Shown one piece after another: positions 1-7,727 of a stretch of 64,000 nucleotides of DNA. Below the pieces are notes generated by a model. The model had not been told where the DNA came from, did not search any database, and saw only the letters and a program-made list of their open reading frames with translations. Position 1 is the first letter of the stretch. Each line of letters starts with the position of its first letter. The stretch comes from Streptomyces sp. CNQ-509 (lineage in GTDB: Bacteria; Actinomycetota; Actinomycetes; Streptomycetales; Streptomycetaceae): contig NZ_CP011492.1 in assembly GCF_001011035.1 (NCBI RefSeq), positions 3,977,501-4,041,500 on the forward strand, written 5' to 3'. Made by a program: the position numbers and the translations under genes.

Positions 1-486
1 TACAGCGGCCCGAAGGACCTCTACGGCGAGCACCAGCCGGTGCTCGCCGCGCTGGGCGGCGCCCACACGCACCTCGGCGAGGACTTCGGCCGGGCCGCGG
101 CGTACGACGTGGCGCTGCTGGACATCTTCTGGACCACGATGGCGGGCTGCGCGCACGCGCTGGCCGTCGCGCGGGCGGAGGGGGTCGGCCCGGCCGAGCT
201 GGCGCCGTTCGCGAAGGGCATCGGCGCGATCCTGCCGGAGGCCATCGAGGGGATGGCCGCGGGAGTGGCGGCGGAGGACTACTCCGGGGAGACCAACCCG
301 ATCACGTCGTCCGCGTCGTCGATGAAGCACATCATCGCGACCTCCGAGAGCCACGGCATCGACGCCGGGGTGATGCGGGCGGCGGCGGGGCAGGCGCAGC
401 GGGTCATCGGGCTCGGGTACGGGACGGACGGGTTCGTCCGCCTCACGGAGCTGGTCGCGGGCCGGCTGAACCGGGCGGCGGGCTGA
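1..486 (+). CDS. NAD(P)-binding oxidoreductase, imine-reductase-like, C-terminal part
   Basis: The open frame runs in from the left edge, so the N-terminal Rossmann domain is outside the window and only about 161 C-terminal residues are seen. The visible part is the all-helical C-terminal domain of the beta-hydroxyacid dehydrogenase / imine reductase superfamily: it starts near YSGPKDLYGEHQPVLAALGG, continues with a long helix carrying YDVALLDIFWTTMAGCAHAL, and ends in a C-terminal helix bundle. In this family the domain forms the dimer interface and closes the active site. A strong hairpin follows directly, so the gene probably ends its transcription unit. The substrate cannot be deduced. 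Confidence 0.75.
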   Translation, partial: YSGPKDLYGEHQPVLAALGGAHTHLGEDFGRAAAYDVALLDIFWTTMAGCAHALAVARAEGVGPAELAPFAKGIGAILPEAIEGMAAGVAAEDYSGETNPITSSASSMKHIIATSESHGIDAGVMRAAAGQAQRVIGLGYGTDGFVRLTELVAGRLNRAAG

Positions 487-487
487 C

Positions 488-536
488 GCCGGGGGCGGCC
501 CCCGGGAGCCGCCGCCTGCGGGGGGCCGCCCCCGGC
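488..536. terminator. Strong GC hairpin, probably a bidirectional terminator
   Basis: Perfect 16-bp arms (488-503 and 521-536) enclose a 17-nt loop. The hairpin lies between the stop of the oxidoreductase (486) and the stop of the convergent MarR gene (540), where a shared terminator is expected. It has no U-tract, as is usual in high-GC actinomycetes. Confidence 0.75.
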
Positions 537-539
537 TGT

Positions 540-1049
540 TCAGCCCAAGCCGTCGGGGACGATGCGGAGTTTCTCCGCGATGCGGGTGAGGGCCTTCTGG
601 TCGGCCGCGTTGAGCGAGTCGAGGACGACGCGGCGTACGGAGCGCAGGTGCGTGGGCGCCGCCTGCTGCACGATGCCGAAACCGGCGTCGGTGAGTTCCG
701 CGAGGGTGTAGCGGCCGTCGGCCGGGTCGGGTGATCGTACGATCCAGCCGCGCTGCTCACAGCGTTTGACGACGTTGGACAGGCGGGAGAGCGGCCCGCT
801 GGCGAGGAAGGCCAGCTCTCCCATCCGCAGCTTGCGCCGCGGGGCCTCGGAGAGATGGCTGAGCACGAGGTACTCGAACAGGGTCAGGCCGTGTTCCTGC
901 CGCAGCGGCGGCTCCAGCTTGCCGGGCAGCAGCAGCACGAGCGAGATCAGCCCCGTCCACGCCGCCTTCTCCTGCTCGTCGAGCCATCGCAGCTCCGCGT
1001 CGTCCCCGTCCTCGCCCGTGTTCCTCATGGGCCCTTCCGTGCTGCTCAT
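540..1049 (-). CDS. MarR family transcriptional regulator
   Basis: About 169 residues from the ATG at 1049. The winged-helix region is clear: a recognition-helix segment LSRLSNVVKRCEQRGW followed by the wing RSPDPADGRYTLAELTDAG, with helical dimerisation segments on both sides. The frame is open up to 1175, but the longer version would run into the large palindrome at 1152-1194. The ATG at 1049 has a purine-rich GGGAAGG just upstream; another ATG lies at 1028. The gene is divergent from the ECF41 sigma gene, with the palindrome between them, so autoregulation and control of the sigma operon are likely. MarR proteins of this kind usually repress and respond to small phenolic or oxidising ligands; the ligand is unknown here. 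Confidence 0.85.
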   Translation of the reverse strand: MSSTEGPMRNTGEDGDDAELRWLDEQEKAAWTGLISLVLLLPGKLEPPLRQEHGLTLFEYLVLSHLSEAPRRKLRMGELAFLASGPLSRLSNVVKRCEQRGWIVRSPDPADGRYTLAELTDAGFGIVQQAAPTHLRSVRRVVLDSLNAADQKALTRIAEKLRIVPDGLG

Positions 1050-1151
1050 GGACCTTCCCGTCCTCGCCGACATGTGGGTGGAGATCCGCGTCACCGCCAT
1101 CGCCGGTTCCGGGGACTGACCCCGCAGCCGGCGGCCGTCCCCGGCGCACGA

Positions 1152-1194
1152 GCGCCTGCCTGCGTCTGCATACACTGCAGACGCAGGCAGGCGC
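1152..1194. promoter_or_regulatory. 43-bp perfect inverted repeat in a divergent promoter region
   Basis: Two identical 19-bp arms (1152-1170, 1176-1194) flank the 5-bp spacer tacac. It lies between the MarR gene and the sigma gene, ending 22 bp before the GTG of the sigma gene. The inner part, tgcatacactgca, has the size of a MarR-type half-site pair, so an operator is the first guess. Arms this long could also form an RNA hairpin in a leader. Confidence 0.6.
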
Positions 1195-1216
1195 CGGTGT
1201 GAGGAGGCCGTGACCC

Positions 1217-2098
1217 GTGGAGGCCACCCGGGCGTTGAGCGACGCGGACTGGCGGGCGCACCGGCCCGCCGTGTTCGGCGCCGCCTACCGGATTCTCGGG
1301 TCCGTCGCCGAGGCCGAGGACGTGACGCAGGACGTGTGGCTGCGCGCCGCCGAGGCGGATCTGGCCCAGGTGCGCGACCTGCGCGCCTGGCTGGTCACCG
1401 TCGCCGCGCGGACCTCGTACAACGTGCTGCAGTCCGCCCGCGTCCGGCGCGAGGCGTACGTCGGGCCCTGGCTGCCCGAGCCGCTGCCGACCGGGCCCGA
1501 CGCCGCCGCGCAGGTGCTCGTGGACGAGTCCGTCGGCACCGCGATGCTCGTGCTGATGGAGCGGCTGACGCCCGCCGAGCGGGTCGCGTTCGTGCTGCAC
1601 GACGTCTTCGGCTTCCCCTTCGCCCGCGTCGCCGACGTGCTGGGCGCCACCCCCGCCGCCGCCCGCAAGCTCGCCTCCCGGGCGCGCGCCCGGGTGCGGG
1701 CCGACGGGCGGCGGCCGGACGCCTCCCGGGCCGAGACCGAGCGCGTCCTGCGGGCGTTCAAGGCCGCCGCCGAGGCCGGTGACATGGCCGGGCTCGTCGC
1801 GCTGCTGCACCCCGACGCCGTGTACGTCGGCGACGGCGGCGGCAAGGCGACCGCCGCGCGCCGGCCGGTGCGCGGCGCGGAGACGATCGCGCTGCTCGCG
1901 GTCCGTTCGGTGCGGATCGCGCGCCCCGACGCCGTCCGCCTCGTCGAGGTCAACGGGCAGCCCGCACTCGCCACGTACCGCGACGGCCGGCCCGTCTGGC
2001 TCGACACCGTGGAGGTCGCCGACGGCCGTCTCACCGCGATCCGCCGGCTCGCCAACCCCGACAAGCTCGGCCCCGTCGCCGCCCTCGGTCACATCTGA
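1217..2098 (+). CDS. ECF41 (SigJ-type) RNA polymerase sigma factor with SnoaL-like C-terminal domain
   Basis: A 293-residue protein beginning at GTG 1217, 9 nt after a gaggagg ribosome-binding site. Region 2 (about residues 12-75) has AEDVTQDVWLRAAEADL; region 4 (about 110-160) has LTPAERVAFVLHDVFGFPF. All three hallmarks of the ECF41 group are visible: WLPEP in the linker, DGGGK in the SnoaL-like domain and NPDKL near the C-terminus. In ECF41 the C-terminal domain contacts the sigma core and modulates activity, replacing a separate anti-sigma factor. ECF41 genes typically sit beside an oxidoreductase, carboxymuconolactone decarboxylase or epimerase gene; the oxidoreductase directly downstream fits and is the likely target. 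Confidence 0.95.
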   Translation: MEATRALSDADWRAHRPAVFGAAYRILGSVAEAEDVTQDVWLRAAEADLAQVRDLRAWLVTVAARTSYNVLQSARVRREAYVGPWLPEPLPTGPDAAAQVLVDESVGTAMLVLMERLTPAERVAFVLHDVFGFPFARVADVLGATPAAARKLASRARARVRADGRRPDASRAETERVLRAFKAAAEAGDMAGLVALLHPDAVYVGDGGGKATAARRPVRGAETIALLAVRSVRIARPDAVRLVEVNGQPALATYRDGRPVWLDTVEVADGRLTAIRRLANPDKLGPVAALGHI

Positions 2099-2173
2099 GC
2101 CCTCTGTCCTGTCTCCCTGCGGATCCTCTCCCCGTGAGGGTCCGTACCGAGCAAGCTGAGGAAGGACCACACG

Positions 2174-3352
2174 ATGAACCATGTCGTGATCATCGGCGGG
2201 GGCTTCGCCGGCGTGTGGAGCGCGGCGGGCGCCGCGCTCGCCCGCGGGGACGCGGATCTGCGCATCACGCTCATCGCGCCCGGTGACCGCCTGGTGCTGC
2301 GCCCGCGGCTGTACGAACCGGAGCCCGACCGCGCGACGGTGGCGCTGGACCGGATCCTGGGCCCGATCGGCGTCGCGCACGTACGCGCGACGGTCAGCAC
2401 CATCGACACCGAACGCCGCGTCGTCGTGGCGGACGGCACGGAGATCGGCTACGACCGGCTGGTGCTGGCGTCCGGCAGCCGGCTGGTGCCGCCCGCGGGG
2501 CTGCCCGGCGCCGAGCGGCTCTTCGACATCGACACCCTCGCCGGCGCCCGCCGCCTCACCGGCCACCTGCGCGGCCGCGACGGCTACGCGGCCGTGGTCG
2601 TCGGCGCCGGGTTCGTCGGCCTGGAGGCGGCGACGGAACTGGCGGCGCGCGGCCGGGTGCTCCTCGTGGACACCGCGGAGACGGTCGGCGAGCCCCTGGG
2701 CCCCGGGCCGCGCGCGGCGATCGAGGCGGCTCTGGACGAACTGGGCGTCGAGCGGCGGCTCGGCACCTCGGTGACGGAGGTCGGCGACGGCTACGCGGTG
2801 CTCTCCGGCGGCGAACGGGTCGACGCGGACGCCGTGGTGTGGTCGACCGGGCTCCGTGCCCAGGAGCTGACCCGGCAGCTCGTGGCCGACCCCGGCGAAC
2901 TCGACCACCTCGGCCGGGTGCCGGTCGACGAGTGGCTGCGGGCGCTGCCCGAGGTGTTCGCGGCCGGGGACACGGCGGCGGCGCCGTACGACGCGGAGCA
3001 CACCGTGATGCAGGCGTGCCAGCACGCGACGCCGCTGGGCAAGGTCGCCGGGTACAACGCGGCGGCGGACCTGCTGGGTGTACCGCCGCGGCCGTTCACC
3101 CCCGCCCCGTACGTCACCTGCCTCTATCTGGGCGGCGCCGGCGGGGTGTTCACCCGGGGCTGGGACCGCGCGGTCATGGCGACCGGCGCGGACGGCGCGT
3201 TCGTCAAGGAGCAGATCAACGGGTACATCCACCCGCCGGTCGACGACGCCGGGGAGATCCTGGCGGCGGCCGACCGCGTCTGCATCGACCTGCCGTTCTT
3301 CCCGCGGGAGGACGAGCCGGAGGCACCCGCGGCGGTCAGGTCAGCGAGGTGA
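2174..3352 (+). CDS. FAD-dependent NAD(P)H oxidoreductase, NDH-2-like
   Basis: A 392-residue pyridine-nucleotide-disulfide-type reductase. The first Rossmann fold starts at residue 4 with VVIIGGGFAGVWSAAG (FAD). A second, NAD(P)-binding fold is seen near residue 140 (VVVGAGFVGLEAATELAARG). The C-terminal FAD-contact motif VFAAGDTAA is followed by a cap with HTVMQACQHATPLGK. There is no CxxxxC redox-active disulfide, which points to a type-II NADH dehydrogenase or quinone/dye reductase, not a disulfide reductase. It lies 75 bp after the ECF41 gene on the same strand, so it is probably both cotranscribed with and activated by that sigma factor. Its last 17 bp overlap the convergent SRPBCC gene. 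Confidence 0.88.
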   Translation: MNHVVIIGGGFAGVWSAAGAALARGDADLRITLIAPGDRLVLRPRLYEPEPDRATVALDRILGPIGVAHVRATVSTIDTERRVVVADGTEIGYDRLVLASGSRLVPPAGLPGAERLFDIDTLAGARRLTGHLRGRDGYAAVVVGAGFVGLEAATELAARGRVLLVDTAETVGEPLGPGPRAAIEAALDELGVERRLGTSVTEVGDGYAVLSGGERVDADAVVWSTGLRAQELTRQLVADPGELDHLGRVPVDEWLRALPEVFAAGDTAAAPYDAEHTVMQACQHATPLGKVAGYNAAADLLGVPPRPFTPAPYVTCLYLGGAGGVFTRGWDRAVMATGADGAFVKEQINGYIHPPVDDAGEILAAADRVCIDLPFFPREDEPEAPAAVRSAR

Positions 3353-3872
3353 AGTAGTCCCGCTGCGCCGGGTAGTAGTCGTCGAACGACGGCGCCGCGG
3401 TGTCCGCGGCGCCGTCGCGCGCGGCGACGAGCAGGTCCAGGTAGTACTCCCAGCCGGGGCCGACCTCGCCGACGCCCTCGACGGACGCGAGGTGGTGGAT
3501 CAGCTCCAGCCGCGTCCCGCCGCCGGCCTCCGCGAGCAGCGCCTCCATGCGCCAGTCGCCCGCCTCGTCGACCATGGACACGGCCAGGCGGTGCGGCGCC
3601 TCGCAGGCGTCGATGCGCAGGTCGGACCAGGGCGCACCGTCCTCGTACGCCATCCGCACCCGGACCGTACGGCCGGGCGCGGCGTCGCCCTCCCACTGGC
3701 CGAACCAGCGGACGGTGCGCTCCGGCTCGGTGAGCCAGGACCAGACGTCGGCGGCGGGGGCGCGGAACGTGCGGCTGAGCACGAGGTCGTGCCCCTCCGC
3801 GGTGCGCCTGAGTACGCCGGTGGGGCGGGGGGCTTCGCGGGGGGCTTCGGTTGCGTTGTCGCCGACGGTCAC
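3336..3872 (-). CDS. SRPBCC / AHSA1-type hydrophobic-ligand-binding protein
   Basis: A 178-residue protein whose main part (about residues 25-165) is a START-like fold of the activator-of-Hsp90 homology type: LSRTFRAPAADVWSWLTEPERTV... followed by WFGQWEGD and the strand VRVRMAYEDG. These small proteins bind hydrophobic ligands or act in stress responses; no catalytic residue can be assigned. The first ~22 residues are polar and proline-rich and may be disordered. The gene converges on the oxidoreductase with a 17-bp overlap of the coding ends. Confidence 0.8.
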   Translation of the reverse strand: MTVGDNATEAPREAPRPTGVLRRTAEGHDLVLSRTFRAPAADVWSWLTEPERTVRWFGQWEGDAAPGRTVRVRMAYEDGAPWSDLRIDACEAPHRLAVSMVDEAGDWRMEALLAEAGGGTRLELIHHLASVEGVGEVGPGWEYYLDLLVAARDGAADTAAPSFDDYYPAQRDYFTSLT

Positions 3873-3965
3873 GGTGGTCCTCCGTACGGTGTCGAGTGCG
3901 GCCCCCGGGTCGCGCGCTCCGCGCGGCGTTCCCCCGCGCGGGCGGGCTGCGAGCGTAACGCATGG

Positions 3966-5507
3966 TTACGGACTTACGCGTCGTTTCCCCCGCACGCCGG
4001 CCCGCGCCACCAGCACCGCCGTCGCCACCGTCAGCGCCGCGCACACGCCCGCCGCCACCTGGAACCCCGTCTCGAACGCCCCCCGCGCCGCGCCCAGCAG
4101 TGCGTCGCCCGCCGGCCCCGGCAGCCGCTCCGCCGCGGTGACCGTCGCGCTCAGGTCGTCCTCGAACGCCCCGGCCGCGTCCGCCGGTACGCCCTCGGGG
4201 ACCGCCCCGTCCGTACGCCCCCGGTACACCGCCGTGATCACGCTGCCCAGCAGCGCGATGCCCAGCGCGCCGCCCAACTGCGGTGCCGTGGACGAGATCG
4301 CCGCCGCCGCGCCCTGCCGCTCCGGCGGGGCCGCGCCGACGACCATGTCGGTGGCCAGCGCCATCATCGGCCCGAGTCCCGCCGACACGATCACCGCGCC
4401 GGTGACCAGCACCGGCAGCGCGTGCGCGCCGCCGGCCTGCGTCAGCACCCCGTATCCGGCGGCGGAGAGCGCCAGCCCGGCGGCGATGATCCGCGCGGGC
4501 TCGTACCGGCGGGCCAGCCTCGGCGCCAGCGTGGAGCCGGCGATCACGCCGAGCGCGGACGGCGCCGTCCACAGCCCCGCGTCCAGCGGCGAAAGACCCT
4601 CCACGAGCTGGAGGTACTGCGCGAGCGCGTAGTTGGAGCCCCAGAGCACGAAGATCCCGGCGGCCAGGGTCGCCGCGGCGGTGGCGAGCGTACGGTCCGC
4701 GAAGAGGCGCAGATCCACGAACGGGTCGGCGAGCGCCCGCTGGCGGCGTACGAACGCCACCGCCACCAGCACCCCCGCCGCCACCGCCGCGACCGGCAGG
4801 GCGCCCGCGCCCTCGGCGGCGATCTGCTTCAGCCCGTACACCACCGGCAGCACCGCGGCCAGCGACAGCAGCGAGCTGAGCACGTCCACCCGCCGCCCCG
4901 CCGGGCCGCGCGACTCCGGCAGCAGCACGGGCAGCAGCACCAGCAGCACCGCCATGACGGGCACGCCGAGGAGGAACGCGGAACCCCACCAGAACCGCTC
5001 CAGCAGCCAGCCGCCCACCAGCGGCCCGATCGCCGTGCCGCCCGAGACGCTGGCCACGATGACGCCGATGGCCGTCGTCCGCTCCCGCGGCCCGGGGAAG
5101 AGCGCCGCCGCCAGCGCCAGCGTCGACGGCATGAGGGTGGCGCCCGCGACGCCCATGAGGGCGCGGGCGGCGATGAGCATCTCCGCGTTCACGGCGTACG
5201 CGGCGAGCAGCGAGGCGGCGCCGTAGCCGGCGGCCCCGTAGAGCAGCAGCCGGCGGCGGCCGACGCGATCGCCGAGCACGCCCATGGTGATGAGGGAGCC
5301 GGCGAGGAGGAAGGCGTAGATGTCGACGGTCCACAGCAGTTGGGTGCTGCCGGCGCCGAGGTCGCGGCCGATGGCGGGCAGCGCGAGGTTGGTGACGGTC
5401 AGTTCGAGGGAGGCGAGCAGTGCGGGCAGCGCGAGCACGGCGAGCCCGAGCCGGCGCCGCCGCCGGCCCTGCTCCTGCCCCGGTGCCGGGGCGCGGGAAG
5501 TGGTCAT
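3966..5507 (-). CDS. MFS multidrug efflux transporter, DHA2 (EmrB/QacA) family
   Basis: 513 residues from the ATG at 5507, with about 14 predicted membrane helices, the number typical of DHA2 drug:proton antiporters. Visible motifs include LLWTVDIYAFLLAGSL in helix 2, the motif-A-like loop GDRVGRRRLLLYG after it, and VSGGTAIGPLVGGWL in helix 5 (motif C of antiporters). The frame stays open to 6572, but that extension would cover the whole divergent soxR gene, so it is rejected. The start lies 16 bp from a SoxR-box-like palindrome, making it a probable SoxR target that exports redox-active or toxic compounds. Confidence 0.9.
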   Translation of the reverse strand: MTTSRAPAPGQEQGRRRRRLGLAVLALPALLASLELTVTNLALPAIGRDLGAGSTQLLWTVDIYAFLLAGSLITMGVLGDRVGRRRLLLYGAAGYGAASLLAAYAVNAEMLIAARALMGVAGATLMPSTLALAAALFPGPRERTTAIGVIVASVSGGTAIGPLVGGWLLERFWWGSAFLLGVPVMAVLLVLLPVLLPESRGPAGRRVDVLSSLLSLAAVLPVVYGLKQIAAEGAGALPVAAVAAGVLVAVAFVRRQRALADPFVDLRLFADRTLATAAATLAAGIFVLWGSNYALAQYLQLVEGLSPLDAGLWTAPSALGVIAGSTLAPRLARRYEPARIIAAGLALSAAGYGVLTQAGGAHALPVLVTGAVIVSAGLGPMMALATDMVVGAAPPERQGAAAAISSTAPQLGGALGIALLGSVITAVYRGRTDGAVPEGVPADAAGAFEDDLSATVTAAERLPGPAGDALLGAARGAFETGFQVAAGVCAALTVATAVLVARAGVRGKRRVSP

Positions 5508-5522
5508 GGCGGCCAGTCTCAG

Positions 5523-5542
5523 ACCTCGACCATAATCGAGGT
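5523..5542. promoter_or_regulatory. SoxR box between the efflux and soxR genes
   Basis: The 7-bp arms acctcga and tcgaggt enclose the AT-containing centre ccataa, giving an 18-20-bp palindrome with the CCTCRA...TYGAGG layout and spacing of known SoxR boxes. It lies 16 bp before the MFS start and 20 bp before the soxR start, as expected for an operator between the -35 and -10 elements of a MerR-family promoter. Confidence 0.8.
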
Positions 5543-5561
5543 CAAGGGCTAGCCTGCCGGA

Positions 5562-6074
5562 ATGGACAAGCCACCCTTCGACGCGAAGGAGCTCACGGTC
5601 GGCCAGCTCGCCGCCCGCTCCGGCGTCGCCGTCACCGCCCTGCACTTCTACGAGGGCAAGGGCCTCATCCGCAGCCGCCGCACCCCCGGCAACCAGCGCC
5701 GCTACACCCGGGACACGCTGCGCCGGGTGGCGTTCATCCGCACCGCGCAGCGGGTCGGCATCCCGCTGCGCACGGTCGCCGAGGCGCTGCGGACGCTCCC
5801 CGACGAGCGCACGCCGACGCAGGAGGACTGGGCGCGGCTGTCGGCGGCGTGGCGCGACGAACTCGACATCCGCATCGACCAGATGGTGCGGCTGCGGGAC
5901 CGGCTGACCGACTGCATCGGCTGCGGCTGCCTGTCGCTGGAGCGCTGCCTGCTCCGCAACCGTGACGACCGCCTCGGCGACACGGGACCCGGCCCGCGCC
6001 GGCTCCTCACCCGCCGGCTGGCCCAGGAGACCCGGGTCCCGCCGGCGGGCAAGGAGGACGGCGAAGGCGACTGA
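5562..6074 (+). CDS. soxR: Redox-sensitive MerR-family activator SoxR
   Basis: A 170-residue protein with an N-terminal MerR winged helix (LTVGQLAARSGVAVTALHFY, residues 11-30), a dimerisation helix, and the SoxR [2Fe-2S] signature: Cys118, Cys121, Cys123 and Cys129 in the order CxxCxCx5C. SoxR switches on its targets when redox-cycling compounds oxidise the cluster. In streptomycetes it responds to the cell's own coloured antibiotics and controls efflux pumps and oxidoreductases, not soxS. Here it is divergent from a DHA2 transporter with a matching box between them. The C-terminal ~30 residues after the cluster are charged and probably flexible. Confidence 0.95.
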   Translation: MDKPPFDAKELTVGQLAARSGVAVTALHFYEGKGLIRSRRTPGNQRRYTRDTLRRVAFIRTAQRVGIPLRTVAEALRTLPDERTPTQEDWARLSAAWRDELDIRIDQMVRLRDRLTDCIGCGCLSLERCLLRNRDDRLGDTGPGPRRLLTRRLAQETRVPPAGKEDGEGD

Positions 6075-6329
6075 CGGCGCGTCAGCGTACGGTCCTGGCC
6101 GGACGCACGGAGGCCCGGGACCCTCACTCCGACGTGCCCGTACCTCCGGCGCACCGTCCGGTCCGGACGCGTGGCCGAACGGCTCCGGGCTGCGCCGACT
6201 GCTGCAACCGCTCCCCGGCCGCCGCAGGGAGTAGCAGGCGGCCCCCTGCCGGGCGAGAGCGATGGGCCAGGCGGCGGTATTCGCGGCACGGTGACGGTCT
6301 GTGCGGTCCCTCGGGGGAATGGCTCCGAA

Positions 6330-7643
6330 GTGGACGAGTACGACGTGGATGCGATCCTGCAGCAGGCGCTTGACCGGCTGACGGTGCTGGCCGACATCAA
6401 TGCGGCGCTGGCGGGGACCCTGGAGATGAACGAGGGGCTGCGGCGGGTCACCCGGATCGCGGCCCGCCGGCTGGGCGACTGGTGCGCCGTCGACCTGCTG
6501 GCAGAGAAGGGCCGGATCGAGCGTTTCTGCGCCTCCCGTACGGAGAGCGGTCCACAGCCGCACGAGGAGCATGCCTTCCTGCCCCTGCCGCCGGGGCCGG
6601 CCGCCGATCCCCTGGTCCGCGCGCTACGCGGCGCCGGCCCCCTGCTGCTGACGGGGAGCGATCTCACCTCCGAGGGCCGGGAAACCTCGCAGACGGGGGA
6701 GGCCGGAATCGTCGCGGGCGCCACCAGCGCCGTCATCGCCCCGCTGCGGGCCAGGCGGGAGGCCATCGGCGCCCTCACCGTCAGCCGCTCGGGAGACCAC
6801 CCTCCGCTCACCGAGCACGACCTGCCCCTCATCGAAGATGTGGTCCAGCGCATCGGCCTCGCCATCGACAACGCGCGTCTGCACCGTCAGCGGCAGCGGA
6901 TCGCCGAACGCCTCCAGCGTTCGCTGCTGCCCGAACTGCCGCACGTCGACGACCTGCACATGGCGGCCCGTTACTCCCCCTCGCACACCACCGCCGAGGT
7001 CGGCGGGGACTGGTACGACAGCTTCGTGCTGCCCACCGGCAGCACCACGCTGATCATCGGCGACGTCACCGGCCACGACCTCAAAGCCGCCGTCACCATG
7101 AGCCACCTGCGCAACATGCTCCGCGGCATCGCCAGCGACCGCCAGGAACCCCCGGAGAAGATCCTGCACCGGATGGACGTAGCCCAGCACACCCTCTATC
7201 CCGGGACCACCGCCACCTGCATCTTCGCCGTCATCCACGGATCCGAGGCCGGCCCCTGGGAACTCGACTACGCCGTCGCCGGCCACCCCCCGCCACTCCT
7301 GGTCACCCACGACGGCGACACCCGCTACCTCAATGGCGGGCGCAGCCACCTCCTCGGCGCCACCACCGACCTGCCCCGCCCCAGCGCCACCGCATCGCTG
7401 CCCGCCCAGTCCACCCTCCTGCTCTACACCGACGGGCTCATCGAACGCCGGGGCGAGACCCTCGACCGAAGCCTCAGGCGCCTGCGCCAGCACGCCGCAG
7501 CCCTCGCCCGCGAGACACCCGGCGACTTCTGCGACGAACTTCTGGCCGGCCTCGCCCCCGACAGCGCCGACGACGTCGCCCTCCTCGCCCTGCGCCTCCC
7601 GCGAGCCGGCCGCCCCGAGAACACGGCATCACCAGCAGACTGA
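6330..7643 (+). CDS. GAF-PP2C (SpoIIE/RsbU-type) serine/threonine phosphatase
   Basis: About 437 residues from GTG 6330, which has GGGGGAA 10 nt upstream; in-frame starts at 6291 and 6171 are also possible. An N-terminal GAF domain (about residues 20-175) is followed by a short coiled helix (RQRQRIAERLQRSLLPELP) and a PP2C domain of the SpoIIE/RsbU class. The metal-binding aspartates are present in VGGDWYDSF and IIGDVTGHDLKAAV, and again in LLYTDGLIERRGE and SADDVALLAL. Such proteins dephosphorylate anti-anti-sigma factors in partner-switching modules. No STAS-domain gene lies nearby, so its substrate is encoded elsewhere. It faces the large fusion gene, which carries the same phosphatase type. 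Confidence 0.9.
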   Translation: MDEYDVDAILQQALDRLTVLADINAALAGTLEMNEGLRRVTRIAARRLGDWCAVDLLAEKGRIERFCASRTESGPQPHEEHAFLPLPPGPAADPLVRALRGAGPLLLTGSDLTSEGRETSQTGEAGIVAGATSAVIAPLRARREAIGALTVSRSGDHPPLTEHDLPLIEDVVQRIGLAIDNARLHRQRQRIAERLQRSLLPELPHVDDLHMAARYSPSHTTAEVGGDWYDSFVLPTGSTTLIIGDVTGHDLKAAVTMSHLRNMLRGIASDRQEPPEKILHRMDVAQHTLYPGTTATCIFAVIHGSEAGPWELDYAVAGHPPPLLVTHDGDTRYLNGGRSHLLGATTDLPRPSATASLPAQSTLLLYTDGLIERRGETLDRSLRRLRQHAAALARETPGDFCDELLAGLAPDSADDVALLALRLPRAGRPENTASPAD

Positions 7644-7727
7644 CCTGGTCCGGGCAGGTTCTTCCCCACCGCTGCGGGCCGGTGCAGATCCCCACGTGGA
7701 CCCCAGCGGTGGCGACGGCCGGGCCGG

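Noticed and set aside
1091..3232. 713-residue open frame on the minus strand
   Set aside because: It is antisense to the ECF41 and oxidoreductase genes, has an Arg/Gly/Ala/Pro-rich translation without motifs, and is explained by high GC3 of the real genes.
5508..6572. N-terminal extension of the MFS frame beyond the ATG at 5507
   Set aside because: It would cover soxR completely and has no family-like sequence; the SoxR box between the genes fixes the starts.
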